Source of the DNA: Chitinophagales bacterium
GTDB taxonomy: Bacteria; Bacteroidota; Bacteroidia; Chitinophagales; Chitinophagaceae
Assembly (NCBI GenBank): GCA_017303835.1
Contig: JAFLBI010000001.1
Location: 186,001-250,000 of the forward strand
Length of the DNA: 64,000 nt
Direction of reading: 5' to 3'
Both the position numbers and the translations under genes were made by a program. Within the stretch, counting starts at the first letter, position 1, and each line of letters opens with the position of its first letter. Below, piece by piece: positions 26,157-33,840 of this stretch. The notes beneath the pieces were generated by a model that searched no databases, was not told the DNA's origin, and saw only the letters and a program-made list of their open reading frames with translations.

Positions 26157-26720
26157 ATGGATTTGCATCAACAATTGGTAAAAGAGTGCCTGAAAGGGAA
26201 ACCGGCTGCGCAAAAAGCGTTGTACGACCTCTTTGCGCCTAATATGTTGGGGCTATGCTTCCGTTACACCAAGAGTATGGATGATGCGCAGGATGTATTA
26301 CAGGAGGGATTTGTTCGAGTGTTTCGTTTTTTGCATCAGTACAGGCAAGAGGGTGATCTGGGTGCCTGGATCAGGCGGATAATGGTGAATACAGCGCTCA
26401 GTTTTCTAAAGAAGCACAGAAACTATCAGCAGGAATTGGTTTTTATTGAGGATAAGCAAGACTTGCACGCGGTAGCCGCAGATAATGTGGAAGTAAAGTT
26501 GCGGGCAGATGATTTAGCTAAGCTGATCAGGCAATTGCCTATCGGTTATCAAACCATTTTTAACCTGCATGCGGTGGAAGGCTATACGCATCCGGAGATA
26601 GGTAAAATGCTCGGCATTGAAGAAGGAACATCGCGCAGTCAGTATGCAAGAGCCAGAAAACTCTTGATGCAGTGGATTCAACAATCAGACAATGAAAACA
26701 GGAGGTCTTATGCCCAATGA
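26157..26720 (+). CDS. ECF RNA polymerase sigma-70 factor
   Basis: A 187-residue sigma factor. Region 2 (residues about 20-90) has the core-binding stretch SMDDAQDVLQEGFVRVFRFL and the -10 recognition helix GAWIRRIMVNTALSFLKK. Region 4 (about 125-180) has LIRQLPIGYQTIFNLHAVEGYTHPEIGKMLGIEEGTSRSQYARARKLL as a helix-turn-helix block (landmark only). It overlaps the next gene by 11 bases. Expected to be held or activated by the product of that gene. Confidence 0.93.
   Translation: MDLHQQLVKECLKGKPAAQKALYDLFAPNMLGLCFRYTKSMDDAQDVLQEGFVRVFRFLHQYRQEGDLGAWIRRIMVNTALSFLKKHRNYQQELVFIEDKQDLHAVAADNVEVKLRADDLAKLIRQLPIGYQTIFNLHAVEGYTHPEIGKMLGIEEGTSRSQYARARKLLMQWIQQSDNENRRSYAQ
26701..26705 (+). promoter_or_regulatory. 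Shine-Dalgarno site GGAGG of the sigma-linked membrane protein
   Basis: GGAGG stands four bases before the ATG at 26710 and decides that start over the in-frame ATG at 26692. A strong Shine-Dalgarno sequence is unusual for this window; here it lies inside the 3' end of the sigma gene and would permit coupled translation. Confidence 0.6.
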
Positions 26721-28113
26721 TCTGGAACAATTCGCCGGTGGCGAACTGAAGGAATGGTCGCTGCAGCCTGATGCTGCTGTATGGGATGCTGTGGCAGAAC
26801 GTATCCGCAAAGAGCGCAGAAGAAGGATTATCTTCTGGTGGACTTCGGCTGCAGCAATATTCATACTGATTGCAGGAACATGGGTCTTATTACAAGACAG
26901 AGACAAAACTGAATTTGCTAAACTGAATCATACAAAGCCACAAACTGAGCAAGCAACCGAAAAAGACAATCAAACGAACAAGCCTGCGTCTAATAAAGCA
27001 ACAAGCTACCCTCCGGATGAAGTATCTGTACAACAAGCTGAAATAAAATCAGTCGCTACAAAGCCCAGACGAGCACAGGCGGTAAATGCTGTGGTTAAAA
27101 AGCAAGGTCTGTCAAGCAAACTAAACATCAGTCAACCACAGATTGGGCAGACTGATTCAAAACCTGAGCCATCACTTGTCGCTAATCAAGCAGATGCTCG
27201 ACAATCAAGTAATGAGCTACAGGAATTTACGGTTGTTGTTAAGGAAGCTGAATTGAAAAAAGAAGTTCAGGTTGAAGAAACAAACAAGGATAAAGAAACG
27301 GCATTAGTGAAACAGGAATTGGTTACGGTTGAAGCTGATACCACGGCTATTGCACCAGCAGATTCAACCAAACAATCCAAGAAAACACGCAAGAATTTAT
27401 CCTGGTATTTAACAGCTCAATCAGGATTCAGTGATATCCGACCAAGCGAATTGTTTTCCTTAGCTGTTGCACAGGATATGCAGTTTAATGGAGGAAGTTC
27501 TCCTGTGATCGGTGCCGGCAATCTGAGTGGAACAGTGTTTACGCCAGGAGATTTGCAATACAAAGCAGGCTTTTCATTTTCACTGGGTACAGGTGTCACC
27601 ATACAGCAGAAAAAATATTGGCAATTCTCTGCGGGTTTGCAGTATCGATACGCATCTATGCAGCTGGCGACAGGGGCAAGAGTTGATACTGTGTTTCAGG
27701 CAAGAGAAAGTCGCACGAATGCTGCCACTGCTGTAACAGCGTTTTACAGACCGGGAAATGGATTCACCTATCAGCATCAGTTTCATTTGCTGCAAATGCC
27801 TATGGTCTTTCATATACAGCCATTTGGTATGAAAAAGTGGCGTCTTGATGCAGGTTTATTGCCCGGAGTTTTATTAGGTGCAAAAGCATTACACTACAAT
27901 GAAGGCAATAATATTTTTTATACAAGCAATCAGCAATACCAGCGCTTGTTATTAAATGCTTCAATAGGTGTACAATATGCAATTCCAATACAAAAAGGGA
28001 AAAAGCTTTGGGTGGGCCCTCAGTTAGAATTGGGTTTAAGGAATATGCATCAGCCTGAACTCAGCAGAAAAGCTTTCTTTCAATCAGCCAATATAACCTT
28101 CACCATTCAATAA
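26710..28113 (+). CDS. Sigma-linked membrane protein with C-terminal outer-membrane beta-barrel-like domain
   Basis: A 467-residue protein. Residues 1-33 are a short cytosolic part (WDAVAERIRKERRRR), about 34-54 is a single membrane segment, about 55-225 is a low-complexity linker rich in Lys, Glu, Gln and Thr, and about 230-467 alternates as amphipathic strands ending in aromatic/hydrophobic residues (final FTIQ), which resembles outer-membrane beta-barrel proteins. The gene overlaps the ECF sigma gene, so it is probably its anti-sigma or signalling partner. No known anti-sigma fold is recognisable in the short cytosolic part. The domain reading is inference from composition and strand periodicity. 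Confidence 0.7.
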   Translation: MPNDLEQFAGGELKEWSLQPDAAVWDAVAERIRKERRRRIIFWWTSAAAIFILIAGTWVLLQDRDKTEFAKLNHTKPQTEQATEKDNQTNKPASNKATSYPPDEVSVQQAEIKSVATKPRRAQAVNAVVKKQGLSSKLNISQPQIGQTDSKPEPSLVANQADARQSSNELQEFTVVVKEAELKKEVQVEETNKDKETALVKQELVTVEADTTAIAPADSTKQSKKTRKNLSWYLTAQSGFSDIRPSELFSLAVAQDMQFNGGSSPVIGAGNLSGTVFTPGDLQYKAGFSFSLGTGVTIQQKKYWQFSAGLQYRYASMQLATGARVDTVFQARESRTNAATAVTAFYRPGNGFTYQHQFHLLQMPMVFHIQPFGMKKWRLDAGLLPGVLLGAKALHYNEGNNIFYTSNQQYQRLLLNASIGVQYAIPIQKGKKLWVGPQLELGLRNMHQPELSRKAFFQSANITFTIQ

Positions 28114-28119
28114 TATTTT

Positions 28120-29400
28120 ATGCAATTGTTTCAAAAATGGACAAGGCTGCTTGCCTTGTGTTTACTTGTCTTGTCTTTCAGCGCATGTATGAAAGATACC
28201 TGCTGGAGAACCTATGCTGTTTTTACGCCTGTTTATAAAACCTCACAAGAAGTACGGAATGCTATTGGTTCTGCAGCGCCACAGCCAATTGAGCAGCCGG
28301 GCAAGTTCTTTGTAAAAGATCAATACATCTTCCTAAATGAAGTTGATAAGGGTATTCATATCATTGATAATAGCAATCCAGCAGCACCAGTCAATAAGTA
28401 CTTTATCGCCATTCCGGGTAATCAGGATTTAGCTGTATCAGGTAATTACCTGTATGCCGATTTATATGCGGATATGGTAACGATTGATATCACTGATCCT
28501 ACTAAAGTTGCAGTAAAGCAATATCAACCCGGTGTATTTCCTTTCAGGATGTGGAGCAACGGATTTATTGCAAGCGATACCAATAAAATTATTACTGAAT
28601 GGATTCGTAGAGATACGACTGTAAAAGAGGAGTGTGGTTCAACAGGTTTTTTTGGTAAGGACAGAAAGGATGTGGTGATTTTTGATATGATGGCTTCCTC
28701 ATTCAGTGGGGTTCGCGCAAATGCAAGCAGACCGCCTTCATCAGGACAAAGTGGTTCCATGGCCAGATTCGCATTGGTTGAACCTTATTTGTATACGGTT
28801 ACAACAAATGGGCTGAATACGTTTGATGTTACCAATCCGTCATTGCCCGTATTTAAGGGTAATCAGGAAATTGGCTGGGGCATTGAAACCATTTATCCGT
28901 TTAAGCAAAACCTATTTATTGGTTCTACTACAGGAATGTTTATTTATGGATTAAGTAATCCCGTGGCGCCCATTCGCACAGGTATGTTTAGTCATGCAAG
29001 AGCTTGCGATCCTGTTGTGGCTGATGATGATTTTGCATATGTAACCCTGCGCTCAGGAACAGCCTGTACCAATGCTTCAAATCAGTTGGATATTCTGGAT
29101 GTACGTAATCTGTCTGCGCCAACATTGATCAAATCATATACCATGACAAATCCGCATGGACTTGCTGTACAAGGGAATGATTTATTTATCTGCGATGGTA
29201 AAGCAGGCTTAAAGTGGTATGATGTGAGTGATAAGCGTGATATCCGTCTTTTAGATACTGCGATTGGTATGGAAACCTACGACGTGATTGTTTCGGGCGA
29301 TTTGGTGATGTTGGTGGCCAAGGATGGTTTGTATCAATATCGTTTGCAAGCGAGTAATCGCTTCTCAATGTTAAGTAAGATTGGTTATCCTTCAAAATAA
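28120..29400 (+). CDS. LVIVD repeat lipoprotein
   Basis: A 426-residue lipoprotein with the lipobox FSAC (Cys23). The mature part consists of repeated beta-propeller blades of the LVIVD type: KGIHIIDNSNPAAPV, DMVTIDITDPTKVAV, NGLNTFDVTNPSLPV, GMFIYGLSNPVAPI, NQLDILDVRNLSAPT and AGLKWYDVSDKRDI. Propellers of this kind sit on the cell surface in Bacteroidota; their ligands are mostly unknown. It starts six bases after the sigma-linked membrane protein and is likely in the same operon. Confidence 0.88.
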   Translation: MQLFQKWTRLLALCLLVLSFSACMKDTCWRTYAVFTPVYKTSQEVRNAIGSAAPQPIEQPGKFFVKDQYIFLNEVDKGIHIIDNSNPAAPVNKYFIAIPGNQDLAVSGNYLYADLYADMVTIDITDPTKVAVKQYQPGVFPFRMWSNGFIASDTNKIITEWIRRDTTVKEECGSTGFFGKDRKDVVIFDMMASSFSGVRANASRPPSSGQSGSMARFALVEPYLYTVTTNGLNTFDVTNPSLPVFKGNQEIGWGIETIYPFKQNLFIGSTTGMFIYGLSNPVAPIRTGMFSHARACDPVVADDDFAYVTLRSGTACTNASNQLDILDVRNLSAPTLIKSYTMTNPHGLAVQGNDLFICDGKAGLKWYDVSDKRDIRLLDTAIGMETYDVIVSGDLVMLVAKDGLYQYRLQASNRFSMLSKIGYPSK

Positions 29401-29404
29401 GTGT

Positions 29405-29980
29405 ATGCGTGTTAAGATTACTTTAGTGTTGCTCTTGTTTACGAGTATACAATTGAATGCGCAGCAAAAAAGCTGGAGATACAGCGCTATTCATCAGCTA
29501 GGCATTTTGTCGGGTTCGTCTGGTGAGTCTTTTCAGATTCAATCCATTCATGGTATCAAAAAGAAAAATTATTTCATCGGCGCAGGGCTGGGTATAGATT
29601 ATTATCATACCAGAACAGTCCCTGTTTTTGCTGCACTTCGTTTTCATCCAGTTCAAAAACAAGCTTTACCATGGCTGTATCTGGATATGGGCGTTTCGGC
29701 TCCATGGGCAACGGATCAACAAAAAGGTGTTAATGGCTGGGGTGTTCAAAGTAAGGATTACCGTACCACCTTTTACTGGGATGCTGGAATCGCATTCAGA
29801 CTTACAGGTAAAACCGACAAAGGATTGTTGTTACAATTTGGCTACTCCACTAAAGAAATGCGTTATGCTTATGATGCATGGAATTGGATCAGGCCTTGGC
29901 CAAGTACGCCTGAGCAAACAACAACTAGGGTTCAGGAGCAATTCAGAAGACTGAGTATTAAATTGGGTTGGCAACTATAG
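29405..29980 (+). CDS. Hypothetical exported protein, probable small outer-membrane beta-barrel
   Basis: About 191 residues with a Sec signal peptide (MRVKITLVLLLFTSIQLNAQ) and a mature part made of alternating beta strands with Tyr, Phe and Trp (for example KNYFIGAGLGIDYYH and LSIKLGWQL at the end). That pattern fits an eight-strand outer-membrane barrel. I recognise no named family. The ATG at 29405 is preferred over upstream starts that overlap the LVIVD gene. It ends directly against the convergent YdeI-like gene. Confidence 0.7.
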   Translation: MRVKITLVLLLFTSIQLNAQQKSWRYSAIHQLGILSGSSGESFQIQSIHGIKKKNYFIGAGLGIDYYHTRTVPVFAALRFHPVQKQALPWLYLDMGVSAPWATDQQKGVNGWGVQSKDYRTTFYWDAGIAFRLTGKTDKGLLLQFGYSTKEMRYAYDAWNWIRPWPSTPEQTTTRVQEQFRRLSIKLGWQL

Positions 29981-30496
29981 TTATTCCAAGGGCTTGCCTT
30001 GCGAAGCACGAATCATTTGTCCGTAATGCCATCCCTTACACAATGCATCTATGGTCATAGCAATGCGTTTGCTTCTGGTGGCCTCGGTTTTTGCGCTATC
30101 TATCCATTTAATGAAATAGTTTCTGTGCGAGCCGGGAAGCTTATCGTAAAAGAATGTTTTTGCTTTTGGTTCATCTTCCAAGCATACAACCAAGTCTTCA
30201 GGAACGGCAATCTTAGCGCTATCTAATTCCAGTTGAAGGGAGAGTATATCACCCTGTTTTTTGTGGATTGCTTTTCTGATATCTGCTTTCAGGGGTAAGA
30301 TATAATCACCTTCGCCCATGGGCATCAATGCAATGCCTTGTATGCTATGTTGATCTAATTTTCCTTTTACACGGAAGGATGTTTTCTTGCCGGGATTCAA
30401 CTTGGCTGCAAGCGCTGCTGGAATCAGTACATATGTCCAGCCGGTTTTTTCTCCCTGCTTGCTGAATTTCTCAATGATGGCGTTAAAGCGAATCAT
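29981..30496 (-). CDS. DUF1905 / YdeI (OmdA) family protein
   Basis: A 171-residue cytosolic protein. The first 90 residues are a DUF1905 barrel ([16 protein letters not shown] and [17 protein letters not shown]), and the last 65 residues contain the YdeI/OmpD-associated helical motif ([26 protein letters not shown]). The molecular function is not known. Its ATG overlaps the queG stop codon by four bases, so it is co-translated with queG. Confidence 0.85.
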   Translation of the reverse strand: MIRFNAIIEKFSKQGEKTGWTYVLIPAALAAKLNPGKKTSFRVKGKLDQHSIQGIALMPMGEGDYILPLKADIRKAIHKKQGDILSLQLELDSAKIAVPEDLVVCLEDEPKAKTFFYDKLPGSHRNYFIKWIDSAKTEATRSKRIAMTIDALCKGWHYGQMIRASQGKPLE

Positions 30497-31422
30497 GTTG
30501 ATTGAATAAACTTGAGGTTGCGTTTGATACCTGCGTATTTACTTCTCTTTAAAGGACTCTTTCTAAAAATCTCTTTGAATTGTGTTTCTGTCATTGCCTC
30601 CCAATCGGCAGTAGATAAGTTAAGAATTTCAGGGATGGGTGTAAAGCCTATTTCTTGATGCGGTTTACTAAAACGGTTCCATGGACAAACATCCTGGCAG
30701 GTATCACAACCAAATAGCCAGTTGTCAAATTGCCCATTCATGTTATCAGGAATCAGCAGGTCCTTTAATTCAATGGTGAAATAGCTGATACACTTACTGC
30801 CATCAACAACTTTGTTGGGGAGGATGGCTTCAGTGGGACAAGCATCAATACACCTGGTACAAGAACCACAAAAATCTTTTACATACGGATGATCATAAAC
30901 CAATTCCAGGTCAGCGATTAGTGTAGCAATGAAAAAGAATGAGCCGGATTGCTTGGTAATGAGGTTGCCGTTTTTGCCAATCCAACCAAGCCCACTTCTT
31001 TGTGCCCATGCTCTTTCCAGCACGGGGGCACTGTCCACAAAGCCTCTTCCGTTAAACTGACCTATGCTGGTATGAAGTTCTTGAAGCAATTCTCTTAGCT
31101 GTTGTCTGATGATGTCATGGTAATCCTGACCATATGCATATTTAGAAACTTTTGGTCCGTCTGTTGATTGTATTTGCTCCGGGTAATAATTTTTTAAAAA
31201 TGTAATCACAGATTTTGCGCCTGGAAATAATTTTCTTGGATCAATGCGTAAGTCAAAATGGTTTTCCATGTACTGCATTGTGCCATGGAATTGCTTGCCA
31301 AGCCAGCTTTCTAACCGTCTAGCGTCTTCATCTAAGGCCACAGCTTTGCTGATACCGCAATAATCAAACCCAAATTGGTGAGCGGCTTGTTTGATCAATT
31401 TACTGGCGCTATCTGCAGTCAT
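30493..31422 (-). CDS. queG: Epoxyqueuosine reductase
   Basis: A 309-residue, cobalamin-dependent enzyme that reduces epoxyqueuosine to queuosine in tRNA. Two 4Fe-4S cluster motifs are clear: [12 protein letters not shown] and the later [13 protein letters not shown]. The N-terminal nitroreductase-like domain contains [10 protein letters not shown] and the [25 protein letters not shown] block (family landmark around residues 127-151). It lacks the HEAT extension of the longest forms. It overlaps the YdeI-like gene downstream and lies five bases from the serine hydrolase gene upstream. Confidence 0.93.
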   Translation of the reverse strand: MTADSASKLIKQAAHQFGFDYCGISKAVALDEDARRLESWLGKQFHGTMQYMENHFDLRIDPRKLFPGAKSVITFLKNYYPEQIQSTDGPKVSKYAYGQDYHDIIRQQLRELLQELHTSIGQFNGRGFVDSAPVLERAWAQRSGLGWIGKNGNLITKQSGSFFFIATLIADLELVYDHPYVKDFCGSCTRCIDACPTEAILPNKVVDGSKCISYFTIELKDLLIPDNMNGQFDNWLFGCDTCQDVCPWNRFSKPHQEIGFTPIPEILNLSTADWEAMTETQFKEIFRKSPLKRSKYAGIKRNLKFIQST

Positions 31423-31427
31423 GCTTG

Positions 31428-32462
31428 TTAATTGCAGGATTGTACACTTATCTGATCATTGATGAGCTGTATCAATTGCTGATAAGCTTCTCTTTTTTGA
31501 TCAGTCAATAAACTCTTTGTTACAATCACAAAGGAATACTTTCTGCAAAAATCAATCATCGGCCAGGTGCCCAGTAAGCCTGGTGCACTGATGATAAATG
31601 TTTTATTCGCTGCGTCTTTTTCCTGTACCCAAGCACCCAACGAGTAGGTAAATCCTTCCGCTACTTTCGGCGCATACTTAACTGGGACACCTGCCGTCTG
31701 AGAGCGAATGAGCTCTTCTACGGAAGCTTCACTTAAGACCTGCTTTCCGTTGAATACACCTTTGTTTAAGATCATCGTGAGGAAGTTGGTATAATCCAAA
31801 GAAGAAGAAACTGCGCCACCTGAAGGATTGGGTGCATTGCCGTTTTCATCACTGAAATTGGTAGAGCGCATCGCAAGTGGTCGTAAAATTTTTTCCCCTA
31901 TGATTTGCTCAAAGCCTCTTTTCATGACAACTTCACAAACACGTGCAGCAATATTGATGCCTACATTGCCATAGAAAAAGGCTTCACCCGGGTTGTAATC
32001 AATCTCTCTTTTGGATACAAAATCATTGACCTCCTGCTCAAGGGTTTCATATTTTTTCCTTAGCAAGAATGCAGCTAGCTTAATGGGTTCCTGCTTAATA
32101 CCTGTTTGGTGGCTCAGACAATGCCTAATGGTGATATAGCTTTTGTTATACTTCGTAAAATCAGGCAAATACTTGGATACTTTATCATCCAGCGAAAGCT
32201 TGCCTGCGTCGACCAATGCCATTACCATAGCAGCTGTTAACCATTTACTGCTACTGGCAATAGGTACTTGTGTACGCTCATTGAAATCTTCACCAAGATT
32301 CTTTTTGTAAATCACTTTGCCATCTTTTGCAACTACAACGGAAGCAAATCCACCCAGTTCTTTTTTCATTGCTTCAATACGAGCGTCTAATGCACTGAAA
32401 TTGTATTGTGCCAATAAGTGTATTGGTAAAGCCAGTACTGCAGCAAGAATCCATTTTTTCAT
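31428..32462 (-). CDS. Exported serine hydrolase, beta-lactamase (class C) fold
   Basis: A 344-residue protein with a signal peptide (cleavage near LLAQ, residue 19). Active-site motifs are S70-S-S-K73 (SxxK) and Y164-G-N166 (YxN); an HxG-like third motif is not certain. The fold includes penicillin-binding proteins, esterases and peptidases, so this need not be an antibiotic-degrading enzyme. Genes in Bacteroidota of this type often act on D-amino-acid peptides or esters. It lies between metZ and queG, both on the same strand with gaps of five bases. Confidence 0.82.
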   Translation of the reverse strand: MKKWILAAVLALPIHLLAQYNFSALDARIEAMKKELGGFASVVVAKDGKVIYKKNLGEDFNERTQVPIASSSKWLTAAMVMALVDAGKLSLDDKVSKYLPDFTKYNKSYITIRHCLSHQTGIKQEPIKLAAFLLRKKYETLEQEVNDFVSKREIDYNPGEAFFYGNVGINIAARVCEVVMKRGFEQIIGEKILRPLAMRSTNFSDENGNAPNPSGGAVSSSLDYTNFLTMILNKGVFNGKQVLSEASVEELIRSQTAGVPVKYAPKVAEGFTYSLGAWVQEKDAANKTFIISAPGLLGTWPMIDFCRKYSFVIVTKSLLTDQKREAYQQLIQLINDQISVQSCN

Positions 32463-32467
32463 AGCTA

Positions 32468-33649
32468 TTATTTTGAAGAAGCTTCTAATGCTTGTTGAAT
32501 GTCTTTTAAAATATCATCAGGATGTTCCAATCCAACAGAGATACGAATCAGTCCCGATGTAATGCCTACTGAAAGTCTTTCCGCTTCCGTTAATTTGGAA
32601 TGTGTAGTGGAAGAAGGATGCGATGCAATACTCCTGCTATCACCCAGATTGGCTGTTCTGCTCAGCATTTGCAAAGCATCTAAGAATTTTTGGCCGCGGG
32701 CTAAACCACCCTTCAATTCAAAGCATACAATACCACCACCAGCTTTCATTTGCTTCCAGGCGATTTTGTGTTGCGGATGCGATTCAAGGAAAGGATATTT
32801 TACCCACTCCAAATGAGGATTGCTTTCCAGCGTTCTTGCAATCTGCAAAGCACTGTTGCAATGTCTTTCCATTCGGATAGAAAGTGTTTCCAAACTCTTA
32901 CTTAACACCCAGGCGTTAAACGGACTCATGCTTGGTCCAGTATTCCGCAGAAACAAATAGATTTCCCTGATCAGTGCTTTTTTACCAACGATAACACCAC
33001 CAACCACACGGCCTTGTCCATCTATCCATTTTGTAGCGGAGTGAATCACAATATCTGCACCATGCAACATGGGCTTTTGCAATGCAGGTGTTGCGAAGCA
33101 ATTATCCACTACAAAAATGAGGTGATGCTTTTTGGCCAATGCACTCAACATATCCATATCTACTATATCCAAACCCGGGTTAGATGGTGTTTCGATATAG
33201 AGCATTTTGGTATTTGGACGGATGAGGCTTTCGATTAGCTCAGGCTTGTTTACATCAAAGTAGTCGTACTCAATTTTCCATCTGCCCATATACTTGGTGA
33301 GAATGGTATGCGTAGAGCCAAAAACAGAGCCTGATGAAAGAATATGATCACCACTTTGTAAAAAGCTCATGAATGTGCCAAATACTGCACTCATGCCGCT
33401 TGCTGTTGCATAACCAGATTCTGCTTCTTCCAATAACACCATCTTCTGCACAAACTCATCAACAGTAGGATTGCTGAAGCGACTATAAATATTGTGGTCG
33501 TTTTCCTCTGCAAATGCGGCACGCATATCTTCCGCATTATCAAATACAAAGCTGGAAGTCATGAAAAGTGGGGTAGAGTGCTCATTTTCCCAGGTGCGCT
33601 GCGTCTGGGTTCTGATGGCTTGGGTATCAAAATGTTGCGACTGATTCAT
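32468..33649 (-). CDS. metZ: O-succinylhomoserine sulfhydrylase (trans-sulfuration PLP enzyme)
   Basis: A 393-residue Cys/Met metabolism PLP enzyme. The PLP lysine is K207 in SATKWIDGQGRVVGG, where the GQGR form favours MetZ-type sulfhydrylases over cystathionine lyases. Other marks are YSRFSNPTVDEF and ETPSNPG. It would make homocysteine from an activated homoserine and sulfide. The acyl group (succinyl or acetyl) cannot be told from sequence here. A TAACTTTA promoter-like box lies about 18 bases upstream; there is no room for a SAM riboswitch in that leader. Confidence 0.88.
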   Translation of the reverse strand: MNQSQHFDTQAIRTQTQRTWENEHSTPLFMTSSFVFDNAEDMRAAFAEENDHNIYSRFSNPTVDEFVQKMVLLEEAESGYATASGMSAVFGTFMSFLQSGDHILSSGSVFGSTHTILTKYMGRWKIEYDYFDVNKPELIESLIRPNTKMLYIETPSNPGLDIVDMDMLSALAKKHHLIFVVDNCFATPALQKPMLHGADIVIHSATKWIDGQGRVVGGVIVGKKALIREIYLFLRNTGPSMSPFNAWVLSKSLETLSIRMERHCNSALQIARTLESNPHLEWVKYPFLESHPQHKIAWKQMKAGGGIVCFELKGGLARGQKFLDALQMLSRTANLGDSRSIASHPSSTTHSKLTEAERLSVGITSGLIRISVGLEHPDDILKDIQQALEASSK

Positions 33650-33840
33650 GGTAGAAATTATGCTCGTAAAGTTAGGGTTTCACACCACTTGTCTGTAATA
33701 ATTACAGGAAATGGCGCTCTTGTCTGACTTTACTACAGTTGAAAAGATTAATTGCAGCCATTATTACCTGTTTTGCCGGGGTGGATTGTGTTTTGCGGTA
33801 TGTTGATATACGTATTCTATGAACCCCAAAAACTGAAAGG

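Noticed and set aside
26692-26709. Upstream ATG of the sigma-linked membrane protein
   Set aside because: ATG 26710 follows a GGAGG at the right distance; the earlier ATG would lengthen the overlap with the sigma gene and has no such site.
27000-27300. Low-complexity Lys/Glu/Gln-rich stretch as a possible DNA repeat
   Set aside because: The bases are not repeated in units; it is a compositionally biased protein linker.
33650-33840. Possible riboswitch or CIRCE element between metZ and clpB
   Set aside because: I see no conserved riboswitch hairpins and no TTAGCACTC-type inverted repeat. The metZ promoter-like box leaves a leader of only about 18 bases.
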